A stretch of DNA of 13,674 bases from DATAFF01 sp036257595 (GTDB lineage: Bacteria > Pseudomonadota > Alphaproteobacteria > Rhizobiales > Aestuariivirgaceae), in the NCBI GenBank assembly GCA_036257595.1, contig DATAFF010000076.1:1-13674 (forward strand), in the 5' to 3' direction. The notes under the pieces are model-generated. The model did not search any database, had not been told where the DNA came from, and worked only from the letters and a program-made list of their open reading frames with translations. Both the position numbers and the translations under genes were made by a program. Positions 1-6,603 of this stretch are shown piece by piece. Position 1 is the first letter of the stretch. Each line of letters starts with the position of its first letter.

Positions 1-97
1 GAACAGTCTTTCAACTTATGAATCGACGGCGCCGCTACCGCAAGGTCGCCAGCAACACAAAGCGCTTGAAATCGTGGAGAGATTAGTCTTTTGGGCC

Positions 98-502
98 TCA
101 CTTGCGACGCGGGCGCTGCCCAAGCCCCATCTGCCGCGCCAACTTCGAGCGGGCGACGGCATAGTTGGGGGCGACCATCGGATAGTCCGGCGGCAGGCCC
201 CACTTCTCGCGATAGCGCTCCGGCGTCAGGTCATAATGGGTGCGCAGATGGCGTTTCAGCGACTTGAACTTCTTTCCATCCTCGAGACAGATGATGTAGT
301 CCGGCGTCACCGATTTCTTGATCGGTACGGCGGGCCTCGCCTCCTCGACCACCACCTCACCGCCGGTCGACACGGCGCCGTTCAAGGCCCGGATGACGTC
401 GTTGATGAGGTTTGGCAGCTCAGTGGCAGGAACGGAATTGTTCCCGACATAGGCTGCAACAATATCGGCGGCGAATTCCACCAATTCAGATTTGTTTTCC
501 AT
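98..502 (-). CDS. MucR/Ros-family zinc-finger transcriptional regulator
   Basis: This is a DNA-binding regulator of the Ros/MucR family. In alphaproteobacteria these proteins act as global repressors of exopolysaccharide, motility and cell-cycle genes by binding AT-rich DNA. The protein is 134 aa from the ATG at 502; a longer upstream reading exists, but the run GGGGGGA just before this ATG supports the shorter start, and the family normally begins MENKSELVE-like. The N-terminal half (about 1-45) is the oligomerisation region. The finger lies at residues 72-89 with ligands C72-X2-D75-X9-H85-X3-H89, so the second Cys is replaced by Asp, a CDHH variant known in this family. It is followed by the conserved LTPERYREKWGLPPDYPMVA segment. 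Family assignment is very secure; the target genes cannot be read from the window. Confidence 0.95.
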   Translation of the reverse strand: MENKSELVEFAADIVAAYVGNNSVPATELPNLINDVIRALNGAVSTGGEVVVEEARPAVPIKKSVTPDYIICLEDGKKFKSLKRHLRTHYDLTPERYREKWGLPPDYPMVAPNYAVARSKLARQMGLGQRPRRK

Positions 503-532
503 TTGCTGGTCCCCCCGGGTTGCAATGCCGCC

Positions 533-562
533 CGTATATGACCAGGACGTCAGATCGTGCAA
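533..562 (-). promoter_or_regulatory. possible promoter of the mucR-like gene
   Basis: On the minus strand TTGCAC (557-562) and TATACG (533-538) are separated by 18 bases and lie just upstream of the MucR-like start at 502. Each hexamer differs from the sigma-70-type consensus at two positions, so this is only a candidate. The more distant stretch around 630-670 is AT-rich, the sort of DNA MucR proteins bind, and could allow autoregulation; that is inference. Confidence 0.25.
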
Positions 563-586
563 GAGAATTCTTGTCGATATAGTCAA

Positions 587-871
587 ACTCTGCCAGGACT
601 AGACGTCGATCTCGCAAATCGCCAGCTCCAATAAATCAACAATACTTTGGCTTTATTGTATGATAAAGAATCGAAAGGTCTGTGAATCTCGGCGATATGG
701 GGAAGAGCAGGCCACGGACAGGTGCAAGCCTGCCCAAGACCGCCATCATGCCTTGTTGCGCTTTTAACGAGAGCCCGGCAGAAGTAACTGGCGCCGCCGG
801 GATCGCCTTTCTATAGGTGGACAGTCGCTCGAGGGAACTCACATTCATAGCCATGGCGAGAGGTGCTGAGG
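587..871. other. non-coding region between mucR-like and 2OG oxygenase genes
   Basis: About 285 bases separate the two divergent genes. The part near 630-675 is clearly more AT-rich than the surroundings and the rest is ordinary. A 72-codon open frame on the minus strand (636-854) has no recognisable domain, no good ribosome binding site and a composition I do not trust, so it is not called as a gene. The region probably carries the promoters of both flanking genes. Confidence 0.5.
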
Positions 872-1441
872 GTGGACCATTTCATCCGCTATTATGACGA
901 ATCGCTCGACAAGGAGACCTGCCGGCAGATCATCAGCCGCTTCGATGCCGATCCGCGGCAGATCTCCGGCAGAGTCTCGGGCAACGCCGGACCCGAGCTC
1001 GACCGCGCCGCCAAGCAGACGAACGAGCTGATCCTGCCCGATGACGCGGTGTGGTCCGACCTCAAGCGGGCACTGCAGCAGTCGATGTCGGTGGGGCTCG
1101 GAAAGTATCAGCGGGACGTCAAGTTCCTCGCCGGCTCGGACCACAAGTCGCTCTATGCGGAGCCGCTGCGGATCAAGAAATACGACATCGGCGGCCAGTT
1201 CTCTTGGCACATCGACTGCAACTCGGCGCAGAATCATTCGCGTTGCCTGGCTGTCCAATGGTACTTCAACGATGTGTCCGAGGGCGGCGCGACCGAGTTC
1301 GAGGACCAAAAGACCGCGATTGCCTGTCGCGAAGGCCGCCTCGCCTTCTTCCCGGTGTCGTGGACCTATCGCCATCGCGGCGCGCCGCCGCTCAGCGGGC
1401 CGAAATATGTCTGCACGACGTTCATACATCCACGCTTCTAG
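872..1441 (+). CDS. 2-oxoglutarate/Fe(II)-dependent oxygenase (prolyl 4-hydroxylase-like)
   Basis: The protein is a 2OG-Fe(II) dioxygenase, expected to be cytoplasmic and to hydroxylate an unknown substrate with 2-oxoglutarate and O2. The GTG at 872 is preferred because GAGAGG lies 8 bases before it (MDHFIRYYDE, 189 aa); the GTG at 863 is in the same frame but overlaps that site. The iron triad is visible as H113-X-D115 in FSWHIDCNS and H168 in TYRHRGAPP. K178 in GPKYVCTTF takes the position that binds the 2OG carboxylate, where Arg is more common. The segment GGATEFE (about 138-144) is typical of the prolyl 4-hydroxylase-like branch. The stop codon TAG is also the first triplet of a hairpin repeat. 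The fold is secure; the substrate is unknown. Confidence 0.85.
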   Translation: MDHFIRYYDESLDKETCRQIISRFDADPRQISGRVSGNAGPELDRAAKQTNELILPDDAVWSDLKRALQQSMSVGLGKYQRDVKFLAGSDHKSLYAEPLRIKKYDIGGQFSWHIDCNSAQNHSRCLAVQWYFNDVSEGGATEFEDQKTAIACREGRLAFFPVSWTYRHRGAPPLSGPKYVCTTFIHPRF

Positions 1442-1515
1442 GCAGTAGACGGTAGGCAGTCGGGAGTAGGCAGTAGGCTGTCCTTCGTACACTGCCTAAT
1501 GCCAACTGCCGAATG
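1439..1515 (+). repeat. heptamer hairpin repeat, copy 1 (degenerate)
   Basis: The left arm reads as six 7-base units (TAGGCAG, TAGACGG, TAGGCAG, TCGGGAG, TAGGCAG, TAGGCTG). A short spacer (TCCTTCGTACA) follows, then four complementary-type units (CTGCCTA, ATGCCAA, CTGCCGA, ATGCCCA). The first TAG is the stop codon of the 2OG oxygenase. It is the most diverged of four copies and only a trace of the CACTTCC core is left. It could fold as a long imperfect hairpin in the 3' end of the oxygenase mRNA. Confidence 0.8.
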
Positions 1516-1557
1516 CCCACTCACCACATCTTAACCATCCTGCGGCAAGCTCGCCGC

Positions 1558-1893
1558 ATGAGTGAGTGGCGTCCCAAGCGTATCGTTACAGCACCGCGTA
1601 TTGACAGCCGACGTCATCGGGAGATCCGTGACGCCCTGGGCAGCGCGGCGTTCGAGCAGCTTCTCGACCGGTTCTTCAGCGAGGCCGAGCAGCTGCTCGC
1701 CACCTTGCGCACCGCCGAAACCACTGACCAGACGACGAGGCTGCGCCACGTGCTGGCCGCGACCGCAGGCAATGTCGGTTACATTCGCCTCGCGGTGATG
1801 GCCCGCCTCGCCACCCCGGCCGACGTGCCGATCCTGCGCGCCGAGATCGGACGGCTGCGGGTCGACCGGAGCCGGCTTATGCCAGCGCTCTGA
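1558..1893 (+). CDS. small HPt-like domain protein
   Basis: A 111-aa mostly helical protein from the ATG at 1558 (MSEWRPKRI); an in-frame ATG at 1513 would add 15 residues, but that lies in the end of the repeat. Residues 26-105 look like a histidine phosphotransfer four-helix bundle: after ALGSAAFEQLLDRFFSEAEQLL comes RHVLAATAGNVGY, which lines up with the HxLKGSSxxxG motif of HPt domains. The candidate phospho-acceptor is H64, but the Lys of the motif is Ala here. If functional it would relay phosphate in a multistep two-component pathway, yet no histidine kinase or receiver gene is nearby. No strong ribosome binding site is seen. It overlaps the 3' end of the convergent sugar decarboxylase gene by 17 bases. 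The HPt assignment is a motif-level inference. Confidence 0.6.
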   Translation: MSEWRPKRIVTAPRIDSRRHREIRDALGSAAFEQLLDRFFSEAEQLLATLRTAETTDQTTRLRHVLAATAGNVGYIRLAVMARLATPADVPILRAEIGRLRVDRSRLMPAL

Positions 1894-2830
1894 AATACTC
1901 GATCGTCGCCGGGAGGCCCTTGTCAAGCGTCACTGTCGGCGACCAGCCAAGGCGAGTCCCGGCCAGCGCGATGTCGGGCCGCCGTTGCCTCGGATCGTCG
2001 GCCGGCAGCGGACGGAACTCGAGCTTCGATCGGGACTTGACCATTTTCACGACCAGCTCGGCGAGCTCGCGGATGGTGAACTCTCCCGGATTGCCGAGAT
2101 TGACGGGGCCGGTGAAGTCCGCCGGGCTGTCCATCAGCCGGATGAAGCCTTCGACAAGATCGTCGACATAGCAGAAGGACCGCGTCTGGCTGCCATCGCC
2201 ATAGATGGTGAGCGGCTCGCCCTTGAGCGCCTGAACAATGAAGTTCGACACCACCCGCCCGTCGCGCGGATGCATGCGCGGACCGTAGGTGTTGAAGATC
2301 CGCGCCACCTTCACCTCGAGCCCATGCTGACGGTGATAATCGAAGAACAGCGTCTCGGCGCAACGCTTGCCCTCGTCGTAGCAGGAGCGCGGGCCGATCG
2401 GATTGACATTGCCCCAATAGGATTCGTTCTGCGGGTGAACCGAAGGATCGCCATAGACTTCGCTGGTCGAGGCCTGGAAGATCCGGCATTTGAGCCGCTT
2501 GGCGAGGCCCAGCATGTTGATTGCGCCGTGCACCGAGGTCTTCGTCGTCTGCACCGGATCGTGCTGGTAATGGATCGGGGACGCCGGACAGGCGAGATTG
2601 TAGATTTCGTCGACCTCGACAAAGAGCGGGAAGGTGATGTCGTGGCGCATGAACTCGAAGCGCGAGTGATTGTGCAGGTGGTCGATATTCCGCTTGGTGC
2701 CGGTGAAGAGATTGTCGGCGCACAGCACTTCATGGCCGGCGTCGAGCAGCCGGTCGATGAGATGCGAGCCCAGAAAACCGGCCCCGCCGGTTACCAGGAT
2801 CCGCTTGCGGCTGTCGTAGAGGCGAGCCAT
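1877..2830 (-). CDS. UDP-glucuronate decarboxylase (UDP-xylose synthase)
   Basis: An extended short-chain dehydrogenase/reductase of 317 aa that converts UDP-glucuronate to UDP-xylose with tightly bound NAD+, supplying xylose for exopolysaccharide or LPS. The NAD site GGAGFLGSH is at 15-23. The catalytic residues are Thr/Ser in STSEVYGDP (121-129) and the YxxxK pair Y151-K155 in SCYDEGKR, the form typical of UXS rather than of UDP-glucose 4-epimerase. GPRMHPRDGRVVSNF and YGDGSQTRSFCYVDDLV are also characteristic of UXS. Length matches bacterial UXS and the ATG start gives MARLYDSRKRILVTGG. It lies 98 bases downstream of the L,D-transpeptidase gene on the same strand, so co-transcription is possible. 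No other sugar-nucleotide or glycosyltransferase gene is in the window. Confidence 0.93.
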   Translation of the reverse strand: MARLYDSRKRILVTGGAGFLGSHLIDRLLDAGHEVLCADNLFTGTKRNIDHLHNHSRFEFMRHDITFPLFVEVDEIYNLACPASPIHYQHDPVQTTKTSVHGAINMLGLAKRLKCRIFQASTSEVYGDPSVHPQNESYWGNVNPIGPRSCYDEGKRCAETLFFDYHRQHGLEVKVARIFNTYGPRMHPRDGRVVSNFIVQALKGEPLTIYGDGSQTRSFCYVDDLVEGFIRLMDSPADFTGPVNLGNPGEFTIRELAELVVKMVKSRSKLEFRPLPADDPRQRRPDIALAGTRLGWSPTVTLDKGLPATIEYFRALA

Positions 2831-2928
2831 CGAGGGCGTGAGAAGCCAATCGGCAAGTTGTGGTCGGTCAGTCTGCTAACATAAAAAACGGAACAAGATA
2901 ACGGAAGGCGTCACCGCGGGTGCATTTT

Positions 2929-3930
2929 TCAGCTGCCCGGTGCGTCCATCACCACGAAATCCTTGGCAGAGCGGGTATCCGGCGAGGCGGGAGCATCGGT
3001 GGTGACCAGCACGGTGCCCGGCTTCAACCGCTCGCGGATCGCGTCCATCACCTCCGGCGTCCCCTGGATGCGCTCGAGCAGCGCCGTCGTGGCGTTTCGC
3101 GCGCCCTTCCTCTTGTTCGGGTGAAATCCCATGGCCTGCCAGGTCGAGCCATTGGCATCGCCGCCCTCATAGACGAAGACCTGCGAGCCGAGCGGTTTTC
3201 GCGGATCGGCGATGGTGGCGGCGCCCTGAGCGACGATGTCGCCGTTCTGCAGGACGTAGATCCGGCTATCGGCGCGCGACACCAGGATCGACGTCACCGC
3301 ATCCTTCGGGAGCTGCTGCGGCTTCTTGTTCTTCTTCCTTTCAACTGACTTGATCTCGTCGGCGAGCGTCGTCCCGAGAATCGGACCGGGGTCCTTGACC
3401 GCGATCGGCTCGGTATGGTCTCCAGAGATGATCACCGGCGTTCCAACCGTGGTGATGGCGTAGAGGTTCTTGGCGAAGGCGGCCGGCAGGCGGACGCAGC
3501 CATGCGAGGCGGGATAGCCCGGCAGCTTGCCGGCATGGAGCGCAATGCCATCCCAGGTCAATCGCTGCATGTTGGGCATCGGGGCATCGTCATATTTCGA
3601 CGAATAGTGCTCCTCCTCCTTCTCCAGGATGGTGAACACGCCGGTCGGCGTATCATGGCCCGACTTTCCGGTGGAGCAGGTGGACACCGCGATCTGGATG
3701 CCGTTGCGGTAGACATAGACGCGCTGCTCGGGAACCGAGACGATGATCGCGACCGGGCCCTCAGGCGAGCGGTCGGGCTCCCAGGTGAACTGGCCGCGCC
3801 TGAGCTTCCTGGTGCCCCAGGAGACCTTTTGCGCCGCTGCCCGAGGCACCATGACCCGGCCGGCAAGGAGGAGGCCGAGACCGAACCCCGCCAAGCTGAT
3901 CACCGATCGTCTGCTATGAAATCGCCGCAC
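2929..3930 (-). CDS. secreted L,D-transpeptidase (YkuD domain) with degenerate second repeat
   Basis: A periplasmic enzyme expected to make 3-3 (DAP-DAP) cross-links in peptidoglycan or to attach proteins to it; such enzymes are abundant in polar-growing Hyphomicrobiales. The GTG at 3930 is chosen because AAGG lies 9 bases before it and a signal sequence follows directly; the open frame continues upstream only as the antisense of the methyltransferase gene. The protein is 333 aa. Residues 1-33 are an export signal with Arg pairs (RRFHSRRSVISLAGFG) and an AAA cleavage site, possibly Tat-type. The YkuD domain spans about 60-170, with the active site H132-A-G and SHGCVRLP (nucleophile C145). Residues about 213-260 (SILVSRADSRIYVLQNGDIV) resemble the start of the same domain but lack the HGC motif. 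Confidence 0.9.
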   Translation of the reverse strand: MRRFHSRRSVISLAGFGLGLLLAGRVMVPRAAAQKVSWGTRKLRRGQFTWEPDRSPEGPVAIIVSVPEQRVYVYRNGIQIAVSTCSTGKSGHDTPTGVFTILEKEEEHYSSKYDDAPMPNMQRLTWDGIALHAGKLPGYPASHGCVRLPAAFAKNLYAITTVGTPVIISGDHTEPIAVKDPGPILGTTLADEIKSVERKKNKKPQQLPKDAVTSILVSRADSRIYVLQNGDIVAQGAATIADPRKPLGSQVFVYEGGDANGSTWQAMGFHPNKRKGARNATTALLERIQGTPEVMDAIRERLKPGTVLVTTDAPASPDTRSAKDFVVMDAPGS

Positions 3931-4035
3931 GTCAGCCAACCTTGTTGCAGCGTTTGTTGTACCTGACTTTGCAGTTGAAATCCCTCCCCCATTGCGCTGT
4001 TTGGTAAACCGCCAACAGCCAGGAAGGAGCGTGCC
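3931..4035. promoter_or_regulatory. divergent promoter region of L,D-transpeptidase and O-methyltransferase
   Basis: The 105 bases between the two divergent starts must hold both promoters. The ribosome binding site AGGAAGGAGC (4021-4030) precedes the TTG start at 4036, and AAGG (about 3940-3943, minus strand) precedes the GTG start at 3930. No clear -35/-10 pair or operator palindrome was recognised. Confidence 0.45.
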
Positions 4036-4701
4036 TTGGAACCGAAGCACTGGAGCGCCGTCGACGACTTTCTGGTGGCGAAGCTTGTGAAGCCGGATGC
4101 CGCGCTCAATCAGGCGCTTGCCGACAGCGATCGCGGCGGCCTGCCGGCGATCAATGTTTCGCCGTGCCAGGGCAAGCTCCTCAACCTCATCGCGCGGATG
4201 ATCGGCGCCCGGCGCATCCTCGAGATCGGGACGCTCGGCGGCTATTCGACGATCTGGCTTGCCCGCGCCCTGCCCGCGTCCGGGCGGCTGATCACGCTCG
4301 AATTCTCGCAGAAGCATGCCGATATCGCCCGGGTCAATATCGAGCGCGCCGGTCTCCTCGACCGCGTCGATATCCGGGTCGGCAGGGCGCTCGACACGCT
4401 GCCGGCGATTGCACGGGAGTCTTCCGAGCCGTTCGACCTGATCTTCATGGACGCCGACAAGGAGAGCAACCGCGACTATCTCGGCTGGGCGGTGAAGCTC
4501 GCGCGCCCAGGCAGCGTCATCATCACCGACAATGTGGTGCGCGACGGCCGGGTGACCGATGAGTCGAGCCGCGATCCGATGGTGGCAGGGACCCGCCGCT
4601 TTCTCGATGCGCTGGCCGAGGAGCCCCGCGTCAGCGCCACGGCGATCCAGACGGTGGGCAGCAAGGGCTGGGACGGGTTCACGATCGCGTTGGTTGAGTA
4701 G
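4036..4701 (+). CDS. class I SAM-dependent O-methyltransferase (caffeoyl-CoA OMT family)
   Basis: A 221-aa soluble methyltransferase that transfers methyl from S-adenosylmethionine to a hydroxyl group, usually of a catechol-like substrate, with a divalent metal. The TTG at 4036 is supported by AGGAAGGAGC ending 6 bases before it. SAM motif I is LEIGTLGGYST at 62-72. The metal-binding residues of this family are visible as D139 in FMDADKESN and D165-N166 in IITDNVVRDG. The C-terminus (SKGWDGFTIALVE) is also typical. Bacterial homologues commonly lack a known substrate, and none can be inferred from the divergent L,D-transpeptidase gene. The stop codon lies just before a hairpin repeat. Confidence 0.92.
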   Translation: MEPKHWSAVDDFLVAKLVKPDAALNQALADSDRGGLPAINVSPCQGKLLNLIARMIGARRILEIGTLGGYSTIWLARALPASGRLITLEFSQKHADIARVNIERAGLLDRVDIRVGRALDTLPAIARESSEPFDLIFMDADKESNRDYLGWAVKLARPGSVIITDNVVRDGRVTDESSRDPMVAGTRRFLDALAEEPRVSATAIQTVGSKGWDGFTIALVE

Positions 4702-4703
4702 AA

Positions 4704-4763
4704 GAGGCAGTCGGCGTTAGGCAGTGTACAGAGCACTTCCCTACTGCCTATTGCCTACGCCTG
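4704..4763 (+). repeat. heptamer hairpin repeat, copy 2
   Basis: The left arm is GAGGCAG, TCGGCGT, TAGGCAG; the loop is TGTACAGAGCACTTCC; the right arm is CTACTGC, CTATTGC, CTACGCC. It begins two bases after the TAG stop of the methyltransferase and points the same way as that gene. The GCACTTCCCTACTGCCTA segment is identical to copy 3 for 18 bases apart from the base that follows. It may form the 3' end hairpin of the methyltransferase transcript. Confidence 0.85.
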
Positions 4764-4831
4764 AACACGCAACAAAACGGTTGCCCTTCTTCGGAAGACG
4801 CGCTATCAAATAGGCAACCAGGAGGTTGCAC

Positions 4832-5284
4832 ATGAGCGATCGCATCGAAAAGTCCATCGAAATCAATGCTCCGGTTTCCCGTGTCTGGCGCGCGCTGACG
4901 GATTATCGCGAGTTCGGCAGCTGGTTCCGGGTGCGGCTGGAGGGGCCGTTCGTCGTCGGCGCGGTATCGCGCGGCCAGATCACCCATCCGGGGTTCGAGC
5001 ACATTCGGTTGGAGGCGGTGATCCAGAAGATCGAGCCGATGCGCGTCTTCTCCTTCACGTGGCATCCTTACGCCATCGATCCGGCCATCGATTATTCCAA
5101 CGAGCCATCGACGCTTGTCGAATTCACCCTGGAAGAGACCGCGACCGGCACGCTGCTCCGCGTCGTCGAGTCCGGCTTCGACAAGATACCGGCCCATCGC
5201 CGCGCCGAGGCCTTCCGCATGAATGAGAGCGGCTGGGCGCATCAGATGCAGAACATCGCCCGCCATGTCGAACACGCGTCATAG
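4832..5284 (+). CDS. SRPBCC-family protein (AHSA1-like)
   Basis: A 150-aa protein of the SRPBCC/START-like helix-grip fold, AHSA1-type branch, forming a hydrophobic ligand pocket; ligand unknown. The ATG at 4832 is chosen because AGGAGG sits 6 bases before it; a TTG two codons earlier overlaps that site. Typical features are the N-terminal strand IEKSIEINAPVSRVWRALTD, the central EFTLEETATGTLLRVVESGF and the C-terminal helix NESGWAHQMQNIARHVE. The last 20 bases overlap the start of an ArsR-family gene, so the two are almost certainly co-translated. SRPBCC-ArsR pairs are common in bacteria, and in them the regulator usually controls the pair. Confidence 0.9.
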   Translation: MSDRIEKSIEINAPVSRVWRALTDYREFGSWFRVRLEGPFVVGAVSRGQITHPGFEHIRLEAVIQKIEPMRVFSFTWHPYAIDPAIDYSNEPSTLVEFTLEETATGTLLRVVESGFDKIPAHRRAEAFRMNESGWAHQMQNIARHVEHAS

Positions 5285-5618
5285 CCAGGCCTTGAAGCGG
5301 CGGGCCTCGATCTTCGCTGCGCTGGGCGACCAGACAAGATTGACAGTGCTCGCCCGGTTGTCTGCTGGCGAAGCTCAGTCGATCGCCCGGCTGACCGCCG
5401 GCAGCCGGCTGTCGCGCCAGGCGATGACCAAGCATCTCGGTGTCCTGACGCGGGCCGGAATCGTGCACAGCATGCGAATTGGACGGGAAAATCTGTTCCG
5501 GCTCGAGCCGCGGGCGATCATCGACGCCCGAAGCTATCTCGAGCAGGTCTCCGCCGAGTGGGACGACGCTCTTAACCGGCTGAAGCTGCATGTGGAGTCA
5601 GGCGGCAGTAGGGAGTAG
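5265..5618 (+). CDS. ArsR-family winged-helix transcriptional regulator
   Basis: A 117-aa repressor of the ArsR/SmtB fold starting at the ATG at 5265 inside the end of the SRPBCC gene (20-base overlap). Residues 12-100 form the winged helix: RASIFAALGDQTRLTVLARL, then the recognition helix in SRLSRQAMTKHLGVLTRAGIV and the wing MRIGRENLFRLEP. There are no Cys residues and no CxC metal site, so it does not look like a metal sensor; the partner SRPBCC protein or its ligand is a more likely link. The last five codons (GGSRE region) and the TAG stop run into the hairpin repeat, so the native C-terminus may have been altered by it. Autoregulation is inferred from the family. Confidence 0.9.
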   Translation: MSNTRHSQALKRRASIFAALGDQTRLTVLARLSAGEAQSIARLTAGSRLSRQAMTKHLGVLTRAGIVHSMRIGRENLFRLEPRAIIDARSYLEQVSAEWDDALNRLKLHVESGGSRE

Positions 5619-5661
5619 GCAGTGGGCAGGGCACTTCCCTACTGCCTACTGCCTACTGCCT
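5602..5661 (+). repeat. heptamer hairpin repeat, copy 3 (best preserved)
   Basis: The left arm 5604-5623 pairs with the right arm 5641-5660 over 20 bases with one mismatch, leaving a 17-base loop that contains GGGCACTTCCC. The arms are 7-base units of TAGGCAG type and its complement. The element contains the stop codon of the ArsR-family gene on the plus strand and directly abuts the TGA stop of the convergent HD-domain gene. Position and strength suggest a bidirectional terminator or mRNA-end hairpin, though no T-run follows. Confidence 0.9.
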
Positions 5662-6503
5662 CATTCCGGTCCCATCACCCGCAGCTGGTGCTCCATCTCG
5701 AAGACATTGGAATAGAGATTGGCCGTCCACTGACGGCCTTCGACGGTCAAGGCGAGGCAGCTCATCGCTTCCGGCACATAGGGCTGCACCTTGGTCCAGA
5801 AGAATCGCGGGTAGGACACGGCGATATCGGCCGGATTGTGATAGCCGAGCTGTTCATTGAGCCCGATCTCCTGGAACTCGTAGAACAGCGCATTGAGCTT
5901 GCGTGGATAGAACGGATCGGCGAGCTGGCCGATCAAATCGGCGGCCCTGACGAGGCCGGCCTCGGTCTGGGTCTCCTGGTGGTCATCGTCCTGCGGCACC
6001 GGGAACCGCGTCAGCTCGATGGCGCGCGCCAGCCGTTCGGCATCGATCAGCGGATGGACACCGAAGCGCTCGCGCACGGCAATCTTCGAGCGGTCGATAT
6101 GGTAGGGCGCGAGGCTGGCATCCGAAGCGCCGCGCGGCGGCGAGAAGCGTTCGCCCTTGTTGTTGATGATGTAGGACCCATCGCGGTCGCCGTGGCAGAC
6201 GCCGCGGACATAGCCGATGTCATGGGTCAGCGTCGCCAACGTGAAATGCAGCCAGTCCTCGGCTGTCACCTCGCGCTTGAGCCGCAAGCCCCGCAGCATG
6301 TCCTGGCCGACCAGAGTCACGAAAGCCGTGTGCTCGGCATTGTGATAGAGCGCATCGCTCAGACTGAGGCGCTCGAAGACCAGCCTTGCAGCTTCGCGGA
6401 TGATCTCGGAATAACGCGGCTCACGGCGACCGAAAGCCCGATCATAGAGGGCGGACAGGCGGTCGCTGAACGCCTCGGCGAAGATGAGAGCGGGGTTGAG
6501 CAT
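5661..6503 (-). CDS. HD-domain metal-dependent phosphohydrolase-like protein
   Basis: A 280-aa cytoplasmic protein from the ATG at 6503 (MLNPALIFAEAF); the open frame runs further upstream without domain content. HD-superfamily ligands are visible: YHNAEH (H54, H58), the doublet H94-D95 in TLTHDIGYVRG and a later Asp in AADLIGQLADP. This pattern places it among HD phosphohydrolases, which act on nucleotides, cyclic nucleotides or phosphoesters with bound metal, but the substrate cannot be named. No fused GGDEF, receiver or RelA domain is present, so it is not a typical HD-GYP or (p)ppGpp hydrolase. Its TGA stop touches the hairpin repeat, and it is convergent with the SRPBCC-ArsR pair. Confidence 0.8.
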   Translation of the reverse strand: MLNPALIFAEAFSDRLSALYDRAFGRREPRYSEIIREAARLVFERLSLSDALYHNAEHTAFVTLVGQDMLRGLRLKREVTAEDWLHFTLATLTHDIGYVRGVCHGDRDGSYIINNKGERFSPPRGASDASLAPYHIDRSKIAVRERFGVHPLIDAERLARAIELTRFPVPQDDDHQETQTEAGLVRAADLIGQLADPFYPRKLNALFYEFQEIGLNEQLGYHNPADIAVSYPRFFWTKVQPYVPEAMSCLALTVEGRQWTANLYSNVFEMEHQLRVMGPE

Positions 6504-6603
6504 CGGGAGCACTCGCCATCGGCAGATTCCGACTATACTCCCGCCGCCCGTCATAATCCACGACCGGCCGAGCGGCCGGCCGCGTTCTGCCGGCGACCCG
6601 ACA

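Noticed and set aside
636..854. A 72-codon open frame on the minus strand between the MucR-like and oxygenase genes
   Set aside because: It has no recognisable domain and no good ribosome binding site, and its 3' half lies in AT-rich DNA likely to be regulatory. It overlaps nothing conserved that I recognise.
2887..2906. Direct repeat AACGGAA...AACGGAA upstream of the sugar decarboxylase gene
   Set aside because: Two 7-base copies six bases apart are too short to support a regulator site without further evidence.
3931..4317. Upstream extension of the L,D-transpeptidase frame (about 129 more codons)
   Set aside because: It is antisense to the O-methyltransferase and low in typical protein pattern; the signal peptide and ribosome binding site place the start at 3930.
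1439..5661. Possibility that the hairpin repeats are a CRISPR array
   Set aside because: The copies are kilobases apart, separated by genes, with no regular spacers and no cas genes.
6560..6590. GC-rich self-complementary stretch (CGGCCGAGCGGCCGGCCGCG) upstream of the HD-domain gene
   Set aside because: Such palindromic CGGCCG clusters arise easily in GC-rich DNA; no second copy was seen in the window.
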